A DNA stretch of 64,000 nucleotides from Dryocola sp032000125 (GCA_032000125.1 DAMALH010000007.1:62001-126000), one strand, 5' to 3'. Shown: positions 8,857 through 18,715, numbered from the stretch's first letter. The notes: generated by a model from the sequence alone, not told the origin. Translations and numbers: made by a program.

Positions 8857-9612
8857 ATGCTATCCATCGTTCGTTTTATTATTGTTGTGATTTATTGCAT
8901 CCTGGTATGCATTTTAGGCTGCATTTACTGCTTATTTAGCCCGCGTAACCCGCGCCACGTGGCAACTTTTGGCCATCTCTTTGGACGCCTGGCGCCGGTA
9001 TTTGGCCTGAAAGTAGAAACCCGTTTACCCGCCGGCGCTGAAAACCATCCGACCGCAATCTATATTGGTAACCACCAGAATAATTTCGATATGGTCACCG
9101 CCGCGAATATTGTGCAGCCGCCGACGGTTACCGTGGGCAAGAAAAGCCTGCTGTGGGTGCCTTTCTTTGGGCAATTATACTGGTTAACCGGCAACCTGCT
9201 GATCGACCGCGATAACCGTGCCAAAGCGCACACCACCATCTCGCAGGTTGTGACGCAGATGCAAAAGCGCAACATATCCGTGTGGATGTTCCCGGAGGGA
9301 ACCCGCAGCCGTGGTCGCGGACTGCTGCCGTTTAAAACCGGTGCCTTCCATGCAGCTATTGCCGCCGGCGTGCCGATCATTCCGGTGTGCGTTTCCAATA
9401 CCAGTAATAAAATTAAATTAAACCGCTGGAATAACGGACTGGTCATTGTCGAAATGCTGCCGCCGATTGATACCAGCGGCTATGGTAAAGATCAGGTGCG
9501 TAAATTAGCCACGCACTGCCGGGAAATTATGATGGCGAAAATCGAAGAGCTTAATAAAGAAGTGGCGGAGCGCGAAGCAGCCGGCACGGTAGAGAAAAAA
9601 CAGGCGAACTGA
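8857..9612 (+). CDS. plsC: 1-acylglycerol-3-phosphate O-acyltransferase PlsC
   Basis: Inner-membrane enzyme that acylates lysophosphatidic acid to phosphatidic acid. It is 251 aa from the ATG at 8857, chosen because the hydrophobic N-terminus MLSIVRFIIVVIYCILV then aligns with E. coli PlsC and AGAGG lies just upstream. The acyltransferase motif NHQNNFD (H73-x4-D78) and the FPEGTRS motif (from F145) are intact. The C-terminus is charged and coiled-coil-like (EELNKEVAEREAAG). It lies between parC and ftsP as in E. coli. Confidence 0.97.
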   Translation: MLSIVRFIIVVIYCILVCILGCIYCLFSPRNPRHVATFGHLFGRLAPVFGLKVETRLPAGAENHPTAIYIGNHQNNFDMVTAANIVQPPTVTVGKKSLLWVPFFGQLYWLTGNLLIDRDNRAKAHTTISQVVTQMQKRNISVWMFPEGTRSRGRGLLPFKTGAFHAAIAAGVPIIPVCVSNTSNKIKLNRWNNGLVIVEMLPPIDTSGYGKDQVRKLATHCREIMMAKIEELNKEVAEREAAGTVEKKQAN

Positions 9613-9638
9613 TCGTCTTATGACGGGGTTTCCCCTCT

Positions 9639-9659
9639 GGCGGTACGTTTTGTACCGCC
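9639..9659 (+). terminator. hairpin between plsC and ftsP
   Basis: GGCGGTAC / GTACCGCC with a five-base loop lies 26 bases after the plsC stop and before the ftsP ribosome binding site. A smaller GGGG/CCCC dyad precedes it. The T-tract is interrupted, so it may be only a partial terminator. Confidence 0.55.
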
Positions 9660-9687
9660 CCCACGTTTTGTTTTACATGGAGCAATT

Positions 9688-11100
9688 ATGTCACTCAGTC
9701 GGCGTCAGTTTATGCAGGCATCGGGCATTGCACTTTGTGCGGGTGCGGTGCCACTGAGGGCTAATGCGGCAGGACAGCAGTTACCTTTACCCATTCCCCC
9801 TTTGCTTGAATCCCGCCGTGGTCAGCCCCTTTTTCTGACGCTGCAACGGGCGCACTGGTCATTCACCGGCGGCGCTAAGGCGCAGGTCTGGGGGCTAAAC
9901 GGCCGCTATCTGGGGCCGACGATTCGCGTCTGGAACGGCGACGATGTGAAGATGATTTACAGCAATCGCCTGCAGGAAAATATCGGCATGACGATTGCCG
10001 GCCTGCAGGTGCCGGGGCCTTTAATGGGCGGCGCGCCGCGTATGATGTCGCCAAACGTTGACTGGGCGCCCGTGCTGCCAATTCGCCAGCAGGCCGCCAC
10101 GCTTTGGTATCGCGCGAACACGCCAAATCGTTCCGCCCAGCAGGTGTATAACGGCCTGGCGGGTATGTGGCTTATTGAAGATGAAGTCAGCAAATCCTTG
10201 CCCATTCCTAATCACTATGGCGTTGATGATTTCCCGGTCATTATTCAGGACAAGCGTCTGGACAACTTCGGCACGCCAGAATACGTCGAGCCGGGCAGCG
10301 GCGGCTTTATTGGCGATACGCTGTTGGTTAACGGCGTGCAGGGGCCGTATGTCGAGGTTTCTCGCGGCTGGGTGCGCCTGCGTTTACTCAACGCGTCTAA
10401 CTCGCGTCGCTATTTGCTGCAAATGAGCGATAACCGTCCGATGCACGTTATCTCGGGCGATCAGGGCTTTTTACCCGCGCCCGTCTCGGTTAAGCAGCTT
10501 TCTCTGGCGCCCGGCGAGCGCCGCGAAATTCTGGTTGATATGACCGAAGGGAAAGAGGTTTCTATTACCTGCGGTGAAGCGGCGGGAATTATGGATCGCA
10601 TTCGCGGCTTCTTTGAACCTTCCGGCATCCTTATTTCCACGCTGGTACTAACGCTGCGCCCAACCGGCCTATTGCCGCTGGTGACGGATAGCCTGCCCAT
10701 GCGCCTGCTGCCGGATGAAATCATCAACGGCAGCCCGGTCCGCAGCCGCGATATTACGCTTGGTGATGAACCCGGTATTAACGGCCAGCTATGGGATATC
10801 AGGCGAATCGATATTCAGGCGCAGCAGGGCACCTGGGAGCGCTGGACCCTGCGTTCAGATATGCCGCAGTCCTTCCATATTGAAGGCGTGAGCTTCCTGA
10901 TTAAGAACGTTAATGGCGCAGCGCCCTTTGGCGAAGACCGCGGCTGGAAAGATACGGTCTGGGTCGATGGGCAGGTTGAGCTACTGGTTTATTTCGGCCA
11001 GCCGTCCTGGGAGCACTTCCCGTTTCTTTATGCCAGCCAGACGCTGGAAATGGCGGACAGAGGCTCGATTGGCCAGCTTCTGGTAAACCCTGCGCCTTAA
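9688..11100 (+). CDS. ftsP: cell division protein FtsP (SufI)
   Basis: Periplasmic multicopper-oxidase-fold protein of 470 aa that stabilises the divisome under stress; the length is identical to E. coli SufI. It is a Tat substrate: the N-terminus has SRRQFMQ followed by a hydrophobic stretch and an Ala-rich cleavage region near residue 27. The three cupredoxin domains are present, but the copper ligand histidines of true laccases are mostly absent, as in the family. It follows plsC, as in E. coli. Confidence 0.96.
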   Translation: MSLSRRQFMQASGIALCAGAVPLRANAAGQQLPLPIPPLLESRRGQPLFLTLQRAHWSFTGGAKAQVWGLNGRYLGPTIRVWNGDDVKMIYSNRLQENIGMTIAGLQVPGPLMGGAPRMMSPNVDWAPVLPIRQQAATLWYRANTPNRSAQQVYNGLAGMWLIEDEVSKSLPIPNHYGVDDFPVIIQDKRLDNFGTPEYVEPGSGGFIGDTLLVNGVQGPYVEVSRGWVRLRLLNASNSRRYLLQMSDNRPMHVISGDQGFLPAPVSVKQLSLAPGERREILVDMTEGKEVSITCGEAAGIMDRIRGFFEPSGILISTLVLTLRPTGLLPLVTDSLPMRLLPDEIINGSPVRSRDITLGDEPGINGQLWDIRRIDIQAQQGTWERWTLRSDMPQSFHIEGVSFLIKNVNGAAPFGEDRGWKDTVWVDGQVELLVYFGQPSWEHFPFLYASQTLEMADRGSIGQLLVNPAP

Positions 11101-11181
11101 CGATTCGACGCCTGCCCTTACCGCGCGGCGAGGGCAAAAATAAGCTGATATTAACCCTTCGTTTATGCCCTGGAACCTGCG

Positions 11182-11187
11182 TATAAT
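11182..11187 (+). promoter_or_regulatory. possible -10 element for ygiQ
   Basis: A consensus TATAAT sits 44 bases before the ygiQ ATG. The corresponding -35 region is poor, so this is only a candidate. Confidence 0.35.
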
Positions 11188-11230
11188 CGCCGGCTTTGGC
11201 TACTTTTACACCATTTTTTCGGAAAGCTAT

Positions 11231-13435
11231 ATGAGCTCTGTAAGCCTGATCCAGCCCGATCGCGAACTCTTCTCGTGGCCGCAATACTGGGCGGCCTGTT
11301 TCGGCCCGGCACCGTTTTTACCCATGTCACGCAGTGAGATGGATGAGTTAGGCTGGGATAGCTGCGACATCATTCTGGTTACCGGTGATGCGTACGTTGA
11401 CCATCCCAGTTTTGGCATGGCGATCTGCGGCCGCATGCTGGAGGCGCAGGGCTTCCGCGTGGGAATAATTTCCCAGCCGGACTGGAACAGCAAAGAAGAC
11501 TTTATGCGTCTGGGCAAGCCGAACCTGTTCTTCGGCGTCACCGCCGGCAACATGGATTCGATGATCAACCGCTACACCGCCGATCGCAAACTGCGCCACG
11601 ACGACGCCTATACGGCGGACAACGTTGCGGGCAAACGTCCTGACCGCGCGTCGCTGGTCTACACCCAGCGCTGTAAAGAAGCCTGGCGTGAAGTGCCGGT
11701 GATCCTTGGCGGCATTGAAGCGAGCCTCAGGCGCACCGCGCACTACGATTACTGGTCCGACACCGTTCGCCGCTCCATTCTGGTAGACGCCAAAGCCGAT
11801 ATGCTGATCTTCGGCAACGGCGAACGTCCGCTGGTGGAAGTGGCTCATCGTCTGGCGATGGGCGAGAAAATTGACGAGATAAGCGATGTGCGTAACACCG
11901 CGATGATGCGTAAAGAAGCGATGCCGGGCTGGTCCGGCGTGGATTCCACGCGTCTGGACACGCCGGGGCGCATCGATCCTATTCCGCACCCTTACGGTGA
12001 AGATTTACCCTGCGCTGAAACGGGCAAACCTGATGGCCCGCTTGAGCAGAAGCCAAAAGCTGTGGTCGTTCAGCCGCCGCGTCCTAAGCCGTGGGAAAAA
12101 ACCTACGTGCTGCTGCCGTCGTTTGAAAAAGTGAAAAACGACAAAGTGCTCTATGCGCATGCCTCGCGAATTTTGCACCATGAAACTAATCCGGGCTGCG
12201 CGCGTGCGCTGATGCAAAAGCACGGCGATCGCTATATCTGGATTAACCCGCCGGCTATACCGCTTTCCACCGAAGAAATGGACGGCGTTTTTGCCCTGCC
12301 GTATAAGCGCGTGCCTCATCCTTCTTATGGCAAAGCCCGCATTCCCGCGTATGAAATGATTCGTTTCTCGGTCAACATCATGCGTGGCTGCTTCGGCGGC
12401 TGTTCATTCTGCTCAATCACCGAGCATGAAGGGCGCATTATTCAGAGCCGTTCAGAGGATTCGATAGTCAATGAAATCGAAGCGATGCGCGACACGGTGC
12501 CGGGCTTTACCGGCGTGGTTTCCGACCTGGGCGGCCCAACGGCAAACATGTATATGCTGCGCTGTAAATCGCCGCGTGCCGAGCAGACCTGCCGCCGTTT
12601 GTCCTGCGTATATCCCGACATTTGTCCGCACATGGATACTGACCACCAGCCGACCATAAACCTTTACCGTCGTGCTCGTGAGCTGCCGGGGATTAAAAAA
12701 ATTCTTATCGCATCCGGCGTGCGATATGACATTGCGGTTGAAGATCCGCGCTATATCAAAGAACTGGCTACGCACCACGTGGGCGGCTATCTGAAGATCG
12801 CGCCAGAGCACACTGAAGAAGGCCCTCTGTCTAAGATGATGAAGCCGGGCATGGGCAGCTACCAGCGCTTCAAAGAGCTGTTCGACACCTATTCAAAACA
12901 GGCCGGGAAAGAGCAGTATTTAATTCCTTACTTCATCTCGGCGCACCCGGGTACGCGCGATGAAGATATGGTGAATCTGGCGCTATGGCTGAAGAAAAAC
13001 CGTTTCCGTCTGGACCAGGTGCAGAACTTTTATCCGTCCCCGCTGGCGAACTCTACCACCATGTATTACACCGGCAAGAACCCGCTGGGCAAAATAAGCT
13101 ACAAAAGCGAAGAGGTTGTGGTGCCGAAGGGCGGCCGCCAGCGTCGTTTGCACAAGGCCCTGCTGCGCTACCACGATCCGGCGAACTGGCCGTTGATCCG
13201 TGAGGCGCTGGAAGCCATGGGTAAAAAACACCTGATTGGCGGCCGTCGCGAGTGCCTGGTGCCATCGCCGACGTTAGAAGAGATGCGTGAAGCGCGTCGT
13301 TATAACCGTAAGGCGCAGCCGGCGTTGACGAAACATACGCCGATAGCGCACCAGCGTCGCCCTGCGGCGGCAGGGGCGAAGCTTGCTTTAAGGCCCGGCG
13401 CAAAAGCCGCAACAACGAAGAAAAGACCTGCTTAA
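11231..13435 (+). CDS. ygiQ: radical SAM protein YgiQ
   Basis: Large radical-SAM protein of 734 aa, UPF0313 family. The iron-sulfur motif CxxxCxxC is seen in MRGCFGGCSFCS near residue 385-390. The N-terminal half resembles a B12-binding-like Rossmann domain (ILVTGDAYVDHPSFG, ILGGIEASLRR), and the C-terminus is a basic low-complexity tail. Its reaction is unknown. The ATG at 11231 matches the conserved MSSxSLIQPDR start. An upstream in-frame start at 11165 overlaps the promoter region and was rejected. It is monocistronic and convergent with dkgA. Confidence 0.95.
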   Translation: MSSVSLIQPDRELFSWPQYWAACFGPAPFLPMSRSEMDELGWDSCDIILVTGDAYVDHPSFGMAICGRMLEAQGFRVGIISQPDWNSKEDFMRLGKPNLFFGVTAGNMDSMINRYTADRKLRHDDAYTADNVAGKRPDRASLVYTQRCKEAWREVPVILGGIEASLRRTAHYDYWSDTVRRSILVDAKADMLIFGNGERPLVEVAHRLAMGEKIDEISDVRNTAMMRKEAMPGWSGVDSTRLDTPGRIDPIPHPYGEDLPCAETGKPDGPLEQKPKAVVVQPPRPKPWEKTYVLLPSFEKVKNDKVLYAHASRILHHETNPGCARALMQKHGDRYIWINPPAIPLSTEEMDGVFALPYKRVPHPSYGKARIPAYEMIRFSVNIMRGCFGGCSFCSITEHEGRIIQSRSEDSIVNEIEAMRDTVPGFTGVVSDLGGPTANMYMLRCKSPRAEQTCRRLSCVYPDICPHMDTDHQPTINLYRRARELPGIKKILIASGVRYDIAVEDPRYIKELATHHVGGYLKIAPEHTEEGPLSKMMKPGMGSYQRFKELFDTYSKQAGKEQYLIPYFISAHPGTRDEDMVNLALWLKKNRFRLDQVQNFYPSPLANSTTMYYTGKNPLGKISYKSEEVVVPKGGRQRRLHKALLRYHDPANWPLIREALEAMGKKHLIGGRRECLVPSPTLEEMREARRYNRKAQPALTKHTPIAHQRRPAAAGAKLALRPGAKAATTKKRPA

Positions 13436-13439
13436 CTAA

Positions 13440-13471
13440 AAAGCCTTCCTCACGCCTGTGGGGAAGGCTTT
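13440..13471. terminator. bidirectional terminator between ygiQ and dkgA
   Basis: AAAGCCTTCC / GGAAGGCTTT with a 12-base loop lies between the convergent stop codons. A- and T-runs at the stem ends make it usable from both sides. Confidence 0.75.
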
Positions 13472-13476
13472 AAGCG

Positions 13477-14304
13477 CTAATCGCCAAACACATCGGGGTC
13501 AGGCCCCAGCCGCTTGTTGCTATCGAGCTTAGCAATCTCGCCTAGTTCGTCTTTATCGAGACGGAAATCAAAGACGTTAAAGTTCTCAACGATGCGCGAC
13601 GGCGTGACCGATTTCGGGATCACCACCAGGCCGCTGTCCAGATGCCAGCGAATAACGATCTGCGCGGGCGTTTTGCCGTACTTATCCGCAAGGTCGCGGA
13701 TGATTTTCCGATCGAAAACGCCTTCGCCGCCCTGCGCCAGCGGGCTCCAGGATTCGGTCTGAATCTTGTGCGTGGCGTTCCAGGCGTGAAGCTGACGCTG
13801 CTGCAGCAGAGGATGCAGTTCAATCTGGTTGATAACCGGCGTAACGCCCGTTTCATCAATCAGCCGCTGCAAATGGTTGACCTGGAAATTACAGACGCCG
13901 ATGCTTTTCGCCAGCCCCTGCTTTTGCAGCTCAATCATCCCTTTCCATGCCTCAAGATAGCGATCTTTGCTCGGTACGGGCCAGTGCATCAGGTAGAGAT
14001 CGACGCTATCGAGCTGCAGTTTTTTCAGGCTCTCCTCCAGCGCCTGGCGCGGACGCTGCTGATCTTCATTCCAGAGTTTGGTGGTAATGAATAACTCATC
14101 GCGCGGCAGGCCTGCATTTTTCAGGGCGTTGCCCACGCCGTCTTCATTTTTGTACGCTGCGGCAGTATCAATGGAGCGATAACCGACTTCCAGAGCCTTA
14201 TCAATGGCCAACAGTACCTGTTCGTTGCTGGCTTGCCATACGCCAAGACCCAACTGAGGCATCACGTTCCCGTCCTGGAGCTTGATAACTGTTGAATTTG
14301 CCAT
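13477..14304 (-). CDS. dkgA: 2,5-diketo-D-gluconate/methylglyoxal reductase DkgA
   Basis: NADPH-dependent aldo-keto reductase of 275 aa, the E. coli length. The AKR catalytic tetrad is D46, Y51, K76 and H107. It reduces 2,5-diketogluconate, methylglyoxal and other small aldehydes. It follows yqhD on the same strand with a 105-base gap. In E. coli the yqhD-dkgA operon is activated by the AraC-family protein YqhC, encoded divergently, and that arrangement is preserved here (15768-16658). Confidence 0.97.
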   Translation of the reverse strand: MANSTVIKLQDGNVMPQLGLGVWQASNEQVLLAIDKALEVGYRSIDTAAAYKNEDGVGNALKNAGLPRDELFITTKLWNEDQQRPRQALEESLKKLQLDSVDLYLMHWPVPSKDRYLEAWKGMIELQKQGLAKSIGVCNFQVNHLQRLIDETGVTPVINQIELHPLLQQRQLHAWNATHKIQTESWSPLAQGGEGVFDRKIIRDLADKYGKTPAQIVIRWHLDSGLVVIPKSVTPSRIVENFNVFDFRLDKDELGEIAKLDSNKRLGPDPDVFGD

Positions 14305-14409
14305 GCGTTCCTCCTTAATGAGCGATTCACCGGGGCTGGGCCCCGGTGTAACAATTGCATTTAAGTCTGGACCAAATACCCGAAAACGAAAACCAAATGG
14401 CTAAATTAC

Positions 14410-15573
14410 TTAGCGCGCCGCTTCGTAGATGCGACGGCTCACGTCAAGGGTGATGTCCTGATGTTCACCGAGCTGCGTCATGCCTTTTTCTTCAAGTTTA
14501 ACCAGCAGCGCCGGGATAGTGCTGCCGTCCAGATCGTAGGCGGAAAGCCGGGTTGGCGCGCCCATTTGCTCGAAGAAATTACGCGTGGCCTCAATGGCTG
14601 CGTCGATACGTTCTTCTTCGCTACCGCTGGTGATATTCCATACGCGCTGCGCGTACTGCAGCAGTTTGTCATGCTTGCTGGCTCGTTTTTCATTCAGCAG
14701 GGAAGGTAACACAACCGCCAGCGTCTGCGCGTGATCCAGGCCATGCATCGCGGTCAGCTCGTGGCCCAGCATATGCGTTGCCCAGTCCTGGGGAACGCCG
14801 GCCCCGATCAGGCCGTTCAGCGCCTGAGTTGCGGCCCACATAACGTTGGCGCGAACGTCATAGTTTTCTGGCTCTTTAAGCGCGATCGGGCCGTCTTCAA
14901 TCAGCGTTAATAAGATACCTTCTGCAAAGCGGTCCTGGACTTTGGCGTTTACCGGCCAGGTGAGGTACTGCTCAATGGTGTGCACGAACGCATCCACTAC
15001 ACCGTTTGCAACCTGACGCGGAGGCAGGGTATAGGTATAAACCGGGTCCAGTACGGCGAAGACCGGCTGAACGTGTTCAGACATGAACGCCTGTTTGTCG
15101 CCGGTAGCACGGCGAGAAACCACCGCGCCTTTATTCGATTCAGAGCCGGTTGCCGGCAGCGTCAGCACGGAGCCCATAGGGATGGCGCTTTTAACGTCAT
15201 CGCCGCGGGTCAGCAGGATGTTCCACGGATCGTTTTCCAGCGGGTAGTTCGCCGCAGCGGCGATGAATTTGGTGCCATCCAGAACGGAGCCGCCGCCTAC
15301 CGCCAGCAGAAAAGTAACGTTCTCTTTGCGCACGACTTCGACCGCTTTCATCAGCGTTTCATAGGTTGGGTTTGGCTCGATGCCGCTGAACTCCAGCACG
15401 TCCAGGCCTTCAAGTGCGGCATAGACCTGATCCAGCACGCCATTTTTCTTTACGCTGCCGCCGCCGTAGGTGATAAGCACGCGGGCGTTCGCAGGGATCT
15501 GGTCGCGTAACTCAGCAATTGCGCCTTTACCGAACAGGATGCGGGTGGGGGTATGTAGAGTAAAATTGTTCAT
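14410..15573 (-). CDS. yqhD: NADPH-dependent aldehyde reductase/alcohol dehydrogenase YqhD
   Basis: Type III (iron/zinc-containing) alcohol dehydrogenase of 387 aa, exactly the E. coli length. It detoxifies reactive aldehydes such as malondialdehyde, furfural and glyoxal. The GGGS cofactor motif (VGGGSVLDG), the metal-binding DAFVH and the HGLDHAQT histidines are present. The in-frame extension to 15690 lacks conservation, and the ATG at 15573 gives the family start MNNFTLHTPTRILFGKG. It is first in the yqhD-dkgA operon and divergent from its activator gene yqhC. Confidence 0.97.
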   Translation of the reverse strand: MNNFTLHTPTRILFGKGAIAELRDQIPANARVLITYGGGSVKKNGVLDQVYAALEGLDVLEFSGIEPNPTYETLMKAVEVVRKENVTFLLAVGGGSVLDGTKFIAAAANYPLENDPWNILLTRGDDVKSAIPMGSVLTLPATGSESNKGAVVSRRATGDKQAFMSEHVQPVFAVLDPVYTYTLPPRQVANGVVDAFVHTIEQYLTWPVNAKVQDRFAEGILLTLIEDGPIALKEPENYDVRANVMWAATQALNGLIGAGVPQDWATHMLGHELTAMHGLDHAQTLAVVLPSLLNEKRASKHDKLLQYAQRVWNITSGSEEERIDAAIEATRNFFEQMGAPTRLSAYDLDGSTIPALLVKLEEKGMTQLGEHQDITLDVSRRIYEAAR

Positions 15574-15767
15574 TATCAGGTTCCCGTTAAGTGGGTGAAA
15601 ACAGATACGGCTTGTCGCTTTTTGATGGTGTTTATTGTCGGCTTGCGGAGGGTATCTCTCAATGCATATTCCTGCCTTTGTCTTGCCCATTTCTCCACAG
15701 GGCTGGAGAAAAAACCCTATTCATCGCACACTGAGATAGCTAAAAAAGCCTTGTGGAGCGGATATAA

Positions 15768-16658
15768 ATGAACCGGAAAACGATTTGTCAGCAGCTTACG
15801 CAGAAGATTAATCATTTGATAAAGAATGAAAACGGTGCGCTGCAGGCCATTCCTGACGTGCGCCTGCTGTACGGTACAACACCCAATGCCAGAACGCCGG
15901 TAATGTATGAGCCGGGGATAGTGATTCTCTTTTCCGGGCATAAAACGGGCTATATTAACGATCGCGTATTTCGCTACGACGCCAACGAATATCTTCTGCT
16001 TACCGTGCCTTTACCCTTCGAATGTGAAACCACCGCTACGCCGGAGGTGCCGCTGGCGGGCATGCGAATAAATATCGATATTCTGCAGCTTCAGGATCTG
16101 CTGATGGATATTGGCGAGGACGATCTTTTCCAACCGCAGGCCTGTGCGACGGGGATTAACTCAGCCGAGCTGTCGGAGGAGATTCTTTGTGCGGTAGAGC
16201 GCCTGTTAGATGTGTTTGAGCGTCCGCTGGACGCCCGTATCCTTGGCAAACAGATTATCCGCGAAATTCTCTATCATATTCTCACCGGCCCAAGGGGCGG
16301 GGCGCTGCTGGCGCTGGTCAGCCGCCAGACGCATTTTAGCCTGATAAGCCGCGTGCTACGGCGCATCGAAACGCAGTACACCGAAAATCTGTCCGTGGAC
16401 CAGCTTGCCGCGGAGGCAAACATGAGCGTCTCGGCGTTTCACCATAACTTTAAATCGGTAACCAGCACTTCCCCGCTGCAATACCTGAAAAGCTACCGGC
16501 TGCATAAGGCGCGAATGCTGATTTTACACGACGGGCTGAAAGCCAGCACGGCGGCGGTGCGGGTGGGGTATGAAAGCGCATCGCAGTTTAGTCGAGAGTT
16601 TAAGCGCTATTTTGGCGTGACGCCGGGCGAAGATGTGGCACGTATGCGCACGATGTAA
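15768..16658 (+). CDS. yqhC: AraC-family activator YqhC
   Basis: Aldehyde-responsive transcription activator of yqhD-dkgA, 296 aa. The N-terminal AraC-type cupin (AraC_N) covers about residues 20-170, with YEPGIVILFSGHKTGY and ANEYLLLTVPLPFECE. The C-terminal double helix-turn-helix (about 190-290) has LSVDQLAAEANMSVSAFHHNFK and the AraC signature GYESASQFSREFKRYFGVTP. It is divergent from yqhD across 194 bases, which must carry both promoters and the YqhC site. I could not place the operator itself. Confidence 0.95.
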   Translation: MNRKTICQQLTQKINHLIKNENGALQAIPDVRLLYGTTPNARTPVMYEPGIVILFSGHKTGYINDRVFRYDANEYLLLTVPLPFECETTATPEVPLAGMRINIDILQLQDLLMDIGEDDLFQPQACATGINSAELSEEILCAVERLLDVFERPLDARILGKQIIREILYHILTGPRGGALLALVSRQTHFSLISRVLRRIETQYTENLSVDQLAAEANMSVSAFHHNFKSVTSTSPLQYLKSYRLHKARMLILHDGLKASTAAVRVGYESASQFSREFKRYFGVTPGEDVARMRTM

Positions 16659-16659
16659 A

Positions 16660-16684
16660 AACCCCGGCACAAATGGCCGGGGTT
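16660..16684. terminator. bidirectional terminator between yqhC and yghB
   Basis: AACCCCGGC / GCCGGGGTT with a seven-base loop separates the convergent genes. An A-run precedes it. Confidence 0.75.
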
Positions 16685-16693
16685 GGAAACTAT

Positions 16694-17353
16694 TTACGCG
16701 AGCCTAACTTTTTTTTTGAGCACCACGAACAACGTGCCGATCAAACCGGCAACCAGCAGGGCGATGGGCAGAATCATCAGGAAGGTCATCACCTGATCTT
16801 CATGGCGCTTCACAAATGGGATCATGCTCAGCGCATAGCCAAAGCTTGTCACCACGCCAACCCACAGCAGCGCGCTCAGCCAGTTAAAGAACTGGAAACG
16901 GCGGTTGCTGAGACCGGAGATACCCGCCATGGTTGGCAGCAGGGTGCGAACAAATGCCAGGAAACGCCCGGCCAGCAGCGCCAGCAGCCCGTGCCTGTCA
17001 AACATATGCGTGGCTCGCTGGTGATACTGGGCGGGTAGCTGCCCCAGCCAGTTTTTCACCGTTTTGGTATTGCCGAGCCAGCGGCCCTGCAAATAGCTCA
17101 GCCAGCAGCCGAGGCTCGCCGCCGTGGTCAGGATCACCATCGTCGGCACGAAATCCATTACCCCTTTGGCCACCAGCGCGCCTGCCAGCAGCAGCAGGCT
17201 GTCTCCCGGCAGGAACGAGGCCGGCAGCAGCCCATTTTCCAGAAACAGCGTCGCAAACATGACGCAGTAGACAACACCTATCACATGAGGGTTTGCCAGG
17301 GCGGCAAAGTCATGTTGCCAAAGCGCCTGGACGATATTTTGTATTACAGCCAT
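16694..17353 (-). CDS. yghB: DedA-family membrane protein YghB
   Basis: Polytopic inner-membrane protein of 219 aa, same length as E. coli YghB. DedA-family (SNARE-associated) motifs are visible: FLENGLLPASFLPGDSLLLLAG, in part re-entrant, and the GRFLAFVRTLLPTMAG arginine motif. With its paralogue YqjA it is needed for envelope homeostasis, proton-dependent drug tolerance and normal cell division in E. coli. It is flanked by terminators and so is probably monocistronic. Confidence 0.95.
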   Translation of the reverse strand: MAVIQNIVQALWQHDFAALANPHVIGVVYCVMFATLFLENGLLPASFLPGDSLLLLAGALVAKGVMDFVPTMVILTTAASLGCWLSYLQGRWLGNTKTVKNWLGQLPAQYHQRATHMFDRHGLLALLAGRFLAFVRTLLPTMAGISGLSNRRFQFFNWLSALLWVGVVTSFGYALSMIPFVKRHEDQVMTFLMILPIALLVAGLIGTLFVVLKKKVRLA

Positions 17354-17423
17354 GGAAAATCCTGTGGAACCGCTTAGACCGTTCGCCTGAAGACGAACCT
17401 TATTTTACATACAGTGTAACGCT

Positions 17424-17453
17424 AAAAAGCCCGCGGCACCTTGATCGCGGGCT
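17424..17453 (-). terminator. terminator after metC
   Basis: On the minus strand AGCCCGCG / CGCGGGCT with a 10-base loop is followed by five T residues. It lies 58 bases after the metC stop codon. Confidence 0.75.
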
Positions 17454-17511
17454 CAACAAATCACAGCGGCAAACAATTTCTTGTCTCTTTAGGTGTCCAA
17501 ATCTGGCAATT

Positions 17512-18699
17512 TCAGGCTATGCGCTGGAAACCGGCATCCAGATCGGCCTGCAGATCCTCTACGTTTTCCAGTCCGATATGGACGCGAACTAAGGTTCCTG
17601 AAAAATCCACCCCGCCCGCCGGGCGTATTTCCGCCAGCTCCTCCGGCTGATTGGCAAGGATAAGCGATTCGTAGCCTCCCCAGGAATAGGCCATGCTGAA
17701 ATAACGGAAATGATCGAGATAGCGCTGAAGCTGCGCATCGTTTAAGCGCTTTTTCAGCACGAATGAGAACAAGCCGCTGCTGCCTGTGAAGTCACGTTTC
17801 CAGAACTCGTAGCCTTTGCTGCCGGGAAGCGCCGGATGGTTTACGCGCTCGACTAGCGGATGTTCAGCCAGCCATTCGGCAATTTTCAGACTGCTTTCCT
17901 GGTGCTGACGTAAACGCACGCTAAGGGTGCGCAATCCGCGGCTGGTCATATAAGCCGTGTCGGCGTCCAGCATCTGGCCCATCAGGTAAGAATTCTCACG
18001 CAGCCGATCCCAACAGCGGGCGTTGGAAACCGCGGTACCGACCATGGCGTCGGAGTGGCCAATCAGGTATTTGGTGCCGGCCTGGATAGAGATGTCGATC
18101 CCGAACGCCAGCGCTTTAAATAAAATGCCCGCCGCCCAGGTGTTGTCTATCATGATGACGGCTTCGGGCGCCACGTTGCGGACCGCCTTCACTATCGCCG
18201 GTATGTCATGAACTTCCATAGTGATGGAGCCTGGCGATTCCAGGAAAACGACTTTGGTATTGGGCTGCACCAGATCCGCGATGCCTGCGCCAATCAAAGG
18301 ATCGAACCAGGTCGTGGTCACGCCGAGCCTGGCGAGGATTTTAGTGCAGAAATCCTGGCTGGGTTCATAGGCGGTGCCGGTCATCAGCACGTTATCCCCC
18401 TGTTCTACAAAGGCCAGAATAGCGTTTGCCACGGCGGCGGCACCGCAAGGGTAGAGCGCACAGCCCGCGCCGCCTTCCAGTTCGCACATCGCTTCCTGTA
18501 AAGAAAAATGGGTGAGGGTGCCGCGACGCCCGTAGAATAGCTCCCCTTTCGTCCGGTTCGCTGAGGCCTGCCTTTTGGCTTCCACCGTGTCAAAGACTAG
18601 AGATGAAGCGCGCTGAATGACGCTATTGACCGAACCCTGGGTGAATTTTTTATCGCGCCCGGCATTTATCAGCGCCGTTTCAATGTGCTTCGCTGCCAT
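17512..18699 (-). CDS. metC: cystathionine beta-lyase MetC
   Basis: PLP enzyme of methionine biosynthesis that splits cystathionine to homocysteine, pyruvate and ammonia. It is 395 aa, as in E. coli. The PLP lysine is K210 in IQAGTKYLIGHSD; the cofactor Asp is in IDNTWAAG (D185), and YGRRG (56-60) is the phosphate-binding tyrosine region. It is transcribed divergently from exbBD, and two MetJ boxes lie just in front of the start codon. Confidence 0.97.
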   Translation of the reverse strand: MAAKHIETALINAGRDKKFTQGSVNSVIQRASSLVFDTVEAKRQASANRTKGELFYGRRGTLTHFSLQEAMCELEGGAGCALYPCGAAAVANAILAFVEQGDNVLMTGTAYEPSQDFCTKILARLGVTTTWFDPLIGAGIADLVQPNTKVVFLESPGSITMEVHDIPAIVKAVRNVAPEAVIMIDNTWAAGILFKALAFGIDISIQAGTKYLIGHSDAMVGTAVSNARCWDRLRENSYLMGQMLDADTAYMTSRGLRTLSVRLRQHQESSLKIAEWLAEHPLVERVNHPALPGSKGYEFWKRDFTGSSGLFSFVLKKRLNDAQLQRYLDHFRYFSMAYSWGGYESLILANQPEELAEIRPAGGVDFSGTLVRVHIGLENVEDLQADLDAGFQRIA

Positions 18700-18715
18700 T
18701 TCTGCTACTCCATTT